Below, one piece after another: positions 59,519 to 64,000 of a stretch of 64,000 nt of DNA. Source of the stretch: Thalassobaculum_A sp040219215 (GTDB lineage Bacteria > Pseudomonadota > Alphaproteobacteria > Thalassobaculales > Thalassobaculaceae); the NCBI RefSeq assembly GCF_040219215.1, contig NZ_JAVJSX010000007.1, positions 297,355 to 361,354 of the forward strand. Reading direction: 5' to 3'. The position numbers and the translations under genes were made by a program. The first letter of the stretch is position 1, and each line of letters begins with the position of its first letter. The notes under the pieces are model-generated. The model made no database searches. It had not been told where the DNA came from and was given only the letters and a program-made list of their open reading frames with translations.

Positions 59519-60356
59519 CGCGCGCCAGCACCCGGTACATGCTGCGCAGCACCGGCTTCTCCAGCAGCTTGCCGTCCAGCACCACCAGGCCGCTGTCGGC
59601 GGTCTCGAAGGCCTCGACCACCCGCCGGGCATAGGCGACCTCGGCCGCGCTCGGGGTGAACACCGCGTTCAGCACCGGCACCTGCCGGGGATGGATCGAG
59701 CCCTTGCCGGAGAAGCCGAGCTCGGCCGCCGCCTCGGCCTCGGCCCGCATGCCGTCCATGTCGTTGAGGTCGAGATAGGGCACGTCGATCACGTCGACCC
59801 CGGCGCCGGCCGCCGCGTGCACCACCCGCGAGCGGGCGTACAGCAGGGCGTTCCAGGAATTGCGGCAGCGCAGGTCGGCGGCCATGTCGACGCCGCCGAA
59901 GAACAGGGCGTCGATGCGGTCGCTGGCCCGGGCGATCTCCCAGGCCGCCTCCAGCGCCTCGTTGGTCTCGACGATCACCTGCAGGCGGGTCGCGATCTTC
60001 AGCTCGTCGAACAGCTCGGCCAGCGCGGTGATCTCGGCCGGCGACTTGACCTTCGGCAGCATCAGCGCCGGCGGCGCCTTGGGCGAGCCCAGGATGGCGT
60101 CGATGTCGCGCATGCCTTCCGGGGTGCGCGGCGCGTTGATCCGCACCATCGCTTCGACCGACCCGTCCAGCGCGGCCTCGGCGAACCACTTCAGCGTGGC
60201 GGCCCGGGCCTCGGCCTTGTGCTGCGGCGCGATCGCGTCCTCCAGGTCGACGCACATGATGTCGGCGCCGACCGCCAGGGCCTTGGGGAACATGTCCGGC
60301 TTGTTGCCGGGCGCGAAGATGAAGCTGCGGCGGGGGCGGATGGCGGCGGCGGTCAT
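59508..60356 (-). CDS. CitE-like HpcH/HpaI aldolase/lyase
   Basis: A 282-residue protein of the citrate lyase beta-subunit-like family. Motifs: RRSFIFAPGNKPDMFPKAL, ADIMCVDLEDAIAP with the metal-binding acidic residues, LQVIVETNEALEAAW and LGFSGKGSIHPRQVPVLNAVF. Stand-alone CitE-like enzymes include malyl-CoA and citramalyl-CoA lyases and (S)-malyl-CoA thioesterases. No CitD or CitF gene is near, so true citrate lyase is unlikely. The start at ATG 60356 matches the family; a longer frame reaches 60461. Confidence 0.9.
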   Translation of the reverse strand: MTAAAIRPRRSFIFAPGNKPDMFPKALAVGADIMCVDLEDAIAPQHKAEARAATLKWFAEAALDGSVEAMVRINAPRTPEGMRDIDAILGSPKAPPALMLPKVKSPAEITALAELFDELKIATRLQVIVETNEALEAAWEIARASDRIDALFFGGVDMAADLRCRNSWNALLYARSRVVHAAAGAGVDVIDVPYLDLNDMDGMRAEAEAAAELGFSGKGSIHPRQVPVLNAVFTPSAAEVAYARRVVEAFETADSGLVVLDGKLLEKPVLRSMYRVLARAGA

Positions 60357-60455
60357 GGGCGGGGCTCCTGGGTCGGGCGGTACGGCGCAGTCGGTCCTGT
60401 GGCTCGACGAGGGCATCGCCTCACGCCGAATTGCGGACAAGCATACTCCCTCCCT

Positions 60456-60503
60456 CGTCATTCCGGATGCATCCCGCCGCTGGCGGTCCGCTCCGGAATG
60501 ACG
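60456..60503. repeat. Family A repeat, short copy
   Basis: CGTCATTCCGGA (60456-60467) and TCCGGAATGACG (60492-60503) form a perfect 12-bp stem with a 24-base loop. Only the inner part of the family A element is present. It lies between the CitE-like and molybdopterin-enzyme genes, which are divergent. Confidence 0.8.
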
Positions 60504-60589
60504 GTGTGATGAGGGGCGGGATCCCAGTGAGGTCGTTGCCGAAAGTTCCGATCTTCCCCCGGCTTCCGCCCCGCTCTACCCTGCTTCCC

Positions 60590-62662
60590 ATGCCGCTCGA
60601 CGCCCTCGACTCCCCCGCCATCGTCCCCTCGGTCTGCCCGCATGACTGCCCCAGCGCCTGCGCGCTGGAGGTCGAGCGGCTCGACGCCCACACCATCGGC
60701 CGGGTGCGGGGGGCCGCGTCCAACGACTACACCGCCGGCGTGGTGTGCGCGAAGGTGGCGCGCTACGCCGAGCGGGTGCATCACCCGGACCGCCTCAAGG
60801 TGCCGCTGCTGCGGGTCGGGCCGAAGGGCTCGGACCAGTTTCGCGAGATCGCCTGGGACGAGGCGCTGGACCGGGTCGCCGGCGCGTTTTCCGAGGCCGC
60901 TGCCCGGCATGGCCGCGAGACCGTGTGGCCCTACTACTTCGCCGGCACCATGGGGCTGGTGAACCGCGACGGCATCAACCGCCTGCGCAACGTCATGGGC
61001 TATTCCGGCCAGGACGCCAACATCTGCACCACCGTGGTGAAGGCCGGCTGGATCGCCGGCGCCGGCAAGGTCGGCGGCAGCGACCCGCGCGAGATGGCGG
61101 AGTCGGACCTGATCGTCATGTGGGGCGGCAACCCGGTCTCGACCCAGGTCAACGTGATGACCCACGTGTCGCGGGCGCGCAAGCAGCGCGGCGCGCATTT
61201 CGTGGTGGTCGACCCGTACCGCACGCCCACGGCCGAGGCCGCCGACGAGCACGTCATGGTGCGGCCGGGCACCGACGGCGCCGTGGCCTGCGCGATCATG
61301 CATGTGCTGTTCCGCGACGGCTATGCCGACCGCGACTACCTGGCGCGCTACACGGAAGGGGCGGCCGAACTGGAAGCGCACCTCGCCACCCGCACGCCGG
61401 CATGGGCCGAGGCGGTCTCCGGCGTCCCGGCGGCGCAGATCGAGGCCTTGGCCGCCCGCTACGGCCGGACCGACCGGGCCTATATCCGGGTCGGCTACGG
61501 CTTCGCGCGCTCGCGCAACGGCCCGATGCAGGTGCATGCCGTCGCCTCGATCCCGGCGGTCGGCGGCAAGTGGCGGCACCGCGGCGGCGGCGCGCTGTGG
61601 AAGGTCGACGGCTACTACACGGTCGACAAGACCCTGATCGAGGCGAGCGACCGGATCCGCCCCGGCACCCGGGTGCTGGACATGTCGCGGATCGGCCCGG
61701 TGCTGACCGGCGAGGACGCGGTGGTGCGCCGCGGCCCGCCGGTGACCGCCATGCTGGTGCAGAACACCAACCCGGCGGCGGTCGCGCCCGACAGCCACCG
61801 GGTGCTGAGGGGCCTGAACCGCGACGACCTGTTCCTGTGCGTCCACGAGCAGTTCCTGACCGAGACCGCCCGGCACGCCGACGTGGTGCTGCCGGCGACC
61901 ACCTTCCTGGAGCATGCCGACATCTACACCGCCGGCGGCCACCCGCATCTCGAGGTGCACGACCGGGTGATCGAGGCGCCGGGCCAGTGCCGGTCGAACC
62001 ACCGGCTGCAGAACGACCTGCTGCGCCGGCTCGGCGGCGAGCACCCGGCGATGGACATGACCGAGGCCGAACTGATCGACGCCACGCTGAAGCGCTCAGG
62101 CTATCCCGGCTTCGACGAGATGGTCGGCCGCAAATGGCTGGACGTGTCGCCGTCCTTCGAGGAGCAGCACTTCCTGAACGGCTTCCCGACGAAATCCGGG
62201 CGGTTCGAGTTCGCGGCCGACTGGGCGGCGGTCGGGCCGCTGGGCGCCGGCATCCCGGGGTTGCCCGACCATGTCGACATCATCGACCGGGCGACCGACG
62301 AGAAGCCCTACCGGATGGTGACGGCGCCGGCCCGCAACTACCTGAACACCTCGTTCACCGAGACGCCCACCAGCCGCAAGCGCGAGGCCCGACCGACCGT
62401 TATGGTACATCCCGACACCGCGGCGGCGCTCGGCTTCGGCGACGGCGACCGGGTGCGGCTCGGCAACGGGCAGGGCTCGGTGGTGCTGCACGCCCGGCTG
62501 TTCGACGGGGTGCAGCCGACCACGGTGATCGTGGAGTCGGTGTGGCCGAACGCCGCCTTCGAGGAGGGCATCGGCATCAACGCGCTGACCAGCGCCGACT
62601 CGCCGCCGCCGTCCGGCGGCGCGGTGTTCCATGACACCGCGGTGTGGATGCGGCGGGCGTAG
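60590..62662 (+). CDS. Molybdopterin-dependent oxidoreductase (DMSO reductase family)
   Basis: A 690-residue enzyme of the DMSO-reductase family. The N-terminal Cys16, Cys20, Cys24 and Cys53 (CPHDCPSAC ... VVC) should bind a [4Fe-4S] cluster; later come MGYSGQDANICTT, SDLIVMWGGNPVST and the C-terminal molybdopterin-binding NYLNTSFTETPTSRK. No signal peptide, Tat motif or partner subunits are seen, so it appears to be a cytoplasmic single-subunit enzyme. The first ATG of the family-like sequence is 60590. Substrate unknown; formate dehydrogenase- and biotin-sulfoxide-like relatives exist. Confidence 0.92.
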   Translation: MPLDALDSPAIVPSVCPHDCPSACALEVERLDAHTIGRVRGAASNDYTAGVVCAKVARYAERVHHPDRLKVPLLRVGPKGSDQFREIAWDEALDRVAGAFSEAAARHGRETVWPYYFAGTMGLVNRDGINRLRNVMGYSGQDANICTTVVKAGWIAGAGKVGGSDPREMAESDLIVMWGGNPVSTQVNVMTHVSRARKQRGAHFVVVDPYRTPTAEAADEHVMVRPGTDGAVACAIMHVLFRDGYADRDYLARYTEGAAELEAHLATRTPAWAEAVSGVPAAQIEALAARYGRTDRAYIRVGYGFARSRNGPMQVHAVASIPAVGGKWRHRGGGALWKVDGYYTVDKTLIEASDRIRPGTRVLDMSRIGPVLTGEDAVVRRGPPVTAMLVQNTNPAAVAPDSHRVLRGLNRDDLFLCVHEQFLTETARHADVVLPATTFLEHADIYTAGGHPHLEVHDRVIEAPGQCRSNHRLQNDLLRRLGGEHPAMDMTEAELIDATLKRSGYPGFDEMVGRKWLDVSPSFEEQHFLNGFPTKSGRFEFAADWAAVGPLGAGIPGLPDHVDIIDRATDEKPYRMVTAPARNYLNTSFTETPTSRKREARPTVMVHPDTAAALGFGDGDRVRLGNGQGSVVLHARLFDGVQPTTVIVESVWPNAAFEEGIGINALTSADSPPPSGGAVFHDTAVWMRRA

Positions 62663-62668
62663 GCCCGG

Positions 62669-63721
62669 CTACCGCGCCAGCTCGGCCCGGACGATCGCGG
62701 CGCCGTCGGCCATCGCCTTGAGCTTGCCGAACGCAACGGCGCGCGGCAGGTACTTCATGCCGCAGTCCGGGGCGACCATCAGCCGCTCCGCCGGCACGTG
62801 CCTGAGGGCGGCGCGCAGCCGGCCGGCGACCACCTCGGCGGTCTCCGCCTCCGGGTCGTTCAGGTCGATCACGCCGAGCATGATGCGCTTGGACGGCAGC
62901 GCCGCCAGGGCCTGCGGGTCGAGGCCGGGCTGGGCCGCCTCGATCGAGACGATGTCGGCGGAGCATGCATCGAGCTCGGGCAGGAAGGAGTAGCCGCTCG
63001 GCTTGTCCTTCACGATCGCCGCATAGCCGAAGCAGAGATGCACCGCGGTGGTGCCCGGCGCGTCCCGCAGCGCCCGGTCGATGGCCGGGACGGCATAGTC
63101 GTGCGCGACCTTCGGGCGGGCCTGCATCCAGGGCTCGTCCAGCTGCACGATGTCGGCGCCGGCGGCGAACACCGCCAGCAGCTCCTCGTTGACCGCCGCC
63201 GCATAGGCCATCGCCAGGTCGGCGTCGTCGGCATAGTGCTCGTTCGCCGCCTGCTGGGTCATGGTGAACGGCCCGGGCAGCGTCACCTTGATGGGCCGGT
63301 CGGTCTGGGCTCGCAGGAACCGCACCTCGTCGACGATCACCGGCCGGGTCCGCCGGACCGGGCCCACGACCCGCGGAACCAGCGTGGTCTGGCCGTAGCG
63401 GCCGATCGTGCTGCCCGGCGTCTCGATGTCGACGCCCTCGAGCGCGGTGGCGAACTGGTTGGAGTAGCTCTCGCGGCCGGCCTCGCCGTCGCCGACGATG
63501 TCGATGCCGGCGCGCTCCATGTCGTGCACCGCCAGCACCGCGGCGTCGCGCTGGCCCTCGGCCAGCTGCTCGCCGGACAGCCGCCAGATCCCCTTGGCCC
63601 GCAGCCGCGGCACGCCGGCCTGCTTCAGCGCCTCCGGATCGACCAGCCAGCCGGGTTGCGGATAGCTGCCGACCACGGTGGTGGGCAGCAGCGGCAATTT
63701 GGCGATCCGGTCCGTCATCAT
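62669..63721 (-). CDS. MetE C-terminal-like (cobalamin-independent methionine synthase family) protein
   Basis: A 350-residue protein matching only the C-terminal catalytic domain of MetE. It opens LLPTTVVGSYPQPGWL, then DIVGDGEAGRESYSNQF, VTLPGPFTMTQ and DIVQLDEPWMQARP; zinc ligands are His and Cys in VHLCFGY and Cys in APDCGMKYL. Without the N-terminal domain it would not bind folate polyglutamate in the MetE way; short homologues transfer methyl groups from other donors or have unknown roles. It is convergent with the molybdopterin enzyme gene, 6 bases apart. Confidence 0.9.
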   Translation of the reverse strand: MMTDRIAKLPLLPTTVVGSYPQPGWLVDPEALKQAGVPRLRAKGIWRLSGEQLAEGQRDAAVLAVHDMERAGIDIVGDGEAGRESYSNQFATALEGVDIETPGSTIGRYGQTTLVPRVVGPVRRTRPVIVDEVRFLRAQTDRPIKVTLPGPFTMTQQAANEHYADDADLAMAYAAAVNEELLAVFAAGADIVQLDEPWMQARPKVAHDYAVPAIDRALRDAPGTTAVHLCFGYAAIVKDKPSGYSFLPELDACSADIVSIEAAQPGLDPQALAALPSKRIMLGVIDLNDPEAETAEVVAGRLRAALRHVPAERLMVAPDCGMKYLPRAVAFGKLKAMADGAAIVRAELAR

Positions 63722-64000
63722 GCGTAGGCGCTCCCTCGTCGTCCGGCTCCGGTGCCGGGTTCGCGTCGAGGCGCCACTCTACACGGCGGCGGGCGGTGCG
63801 GAAGGCCTCAGCGCCCGTCGCTCCGTCTTCGGGATTCACACATTTCTCGGCGGCGGGTAGGTTCCGGAGCCGGACGCTCGCGCGTCCCCTCCGGAATGAC
63901 GAAGGTGGGCAGGATTTGGCCGGCTTCCCTCCCGGATCCACCCCTCACTTCGAAAATTCGGTGACAGTGCACTCTATTCCCGTCCTGGATGTGACGCCTC
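63722..64000. other. Window end without a recognisable gene; contains a partial family A repeat
   Basis: The 279 bases after the MetE-like start hold no convincing coding frame; the two short frames here have Arg/Ser-rich translations. At 63861-63905 lies a partial family A repeat: GTTCCGGAGCC on the left and CCGGAATGACGAAG on the right. The remaining bases show nothing I can identify; a gene may begin beyond the window edge. Confidence 0.5.

Overview
The window is a dense, very GC-rich stretch of what looks like the main chromosome of an alphaproteobacterium, probably of the Rhodospirillales type. I infer this from the gene set and its order: a chvI-chvG-hprK-rapZ-EIIA(Man)-HPr-EI regulatory chain, an sdhCDAB operon, class I PHA synthase with a phasin, an MttB-family protein and short HprK. 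No rRNA, tRNA, CRISPR array, integrase or insertion sequence was found.

Layout. 0-8.5 kb: pckA, an Hpt/pseudo-receiver protein, then an operon of an FtsH paralogue, CbpA-type DnaJ, CbpM and PhaC, with a phasin on the other strand; both transcription units have a TTGA-N6-TCAA (FNR/FixK-like) box. 8.6-10.5 kb: a Braun-type lipoprotein gene ending in lysine, convergent with an L,D-transpeptidase and a pentapeptide-repeat gene. 10.5-11.5 kb: about 1 kb without genes, holding an AT-rich segment and three DnaA boxes, a candidate oriC. 11.5-18.2 kb: sdhCDAB, an exported protein, an SDR, ZapE and a NUDIX hydrolase. 18.2-26.9 kb: the long minus-strand operon chvI-chvG-hybrid kinase-hprK-rapZ-EIIA-HPr-EI, a regulatory PTS coupled to two-component signalling. 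27-36.9 kb: HugZ-like protein, a small protein with a clear promoter, NUDIX, class III cyclase, DUF3179 protein, MoeB-like E1, Dut, CoaBC, a secreted protein and a non-pyrrolysine MttB.

37-41.9 kb: a manganese-type ABC importer flanked by two MntR paralogues and three TTA-N8-TAA operators. 42-49 kb: DUF1194 protein, threonine aldolase, TIM-barrel protein, three small lipoproteins (two of them tandem paralogues), an isomerase and an acyl-CoA synthetase. 49-54 kb: an NsrR-truncated haemoglobin pair with a palindrome at its start, an FAD oxidoreductase and a beta-hydroxyacid dehydrogenase, small proteins and a DehI-like protein. 54-64 kb: a 2OG-Fe(II) oxygenase, a signal-less NMT1-type binding protein, a TRAP transporter (dctPQM), a CitE-like lyase, a molybdopterin oxidoreductase and a MetE-like protein.

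Two families of long palindromic intergenic repeats recur (family A near 44.5, 55.1, 60.5 and 63.9 kb; family B near 34.1 and 54.0 kb). The strongest leads are the candidate origin, the Lpp-like/L,D-transpeptidase pair, the two-MntR manganese regulon, the FNR-box PHB-chaperone-protease operon and the hybrid kinase inside the chvIG-PTS operon. Everything rests on reading the sequence; no database search, skew calculation or structure prediction was run.
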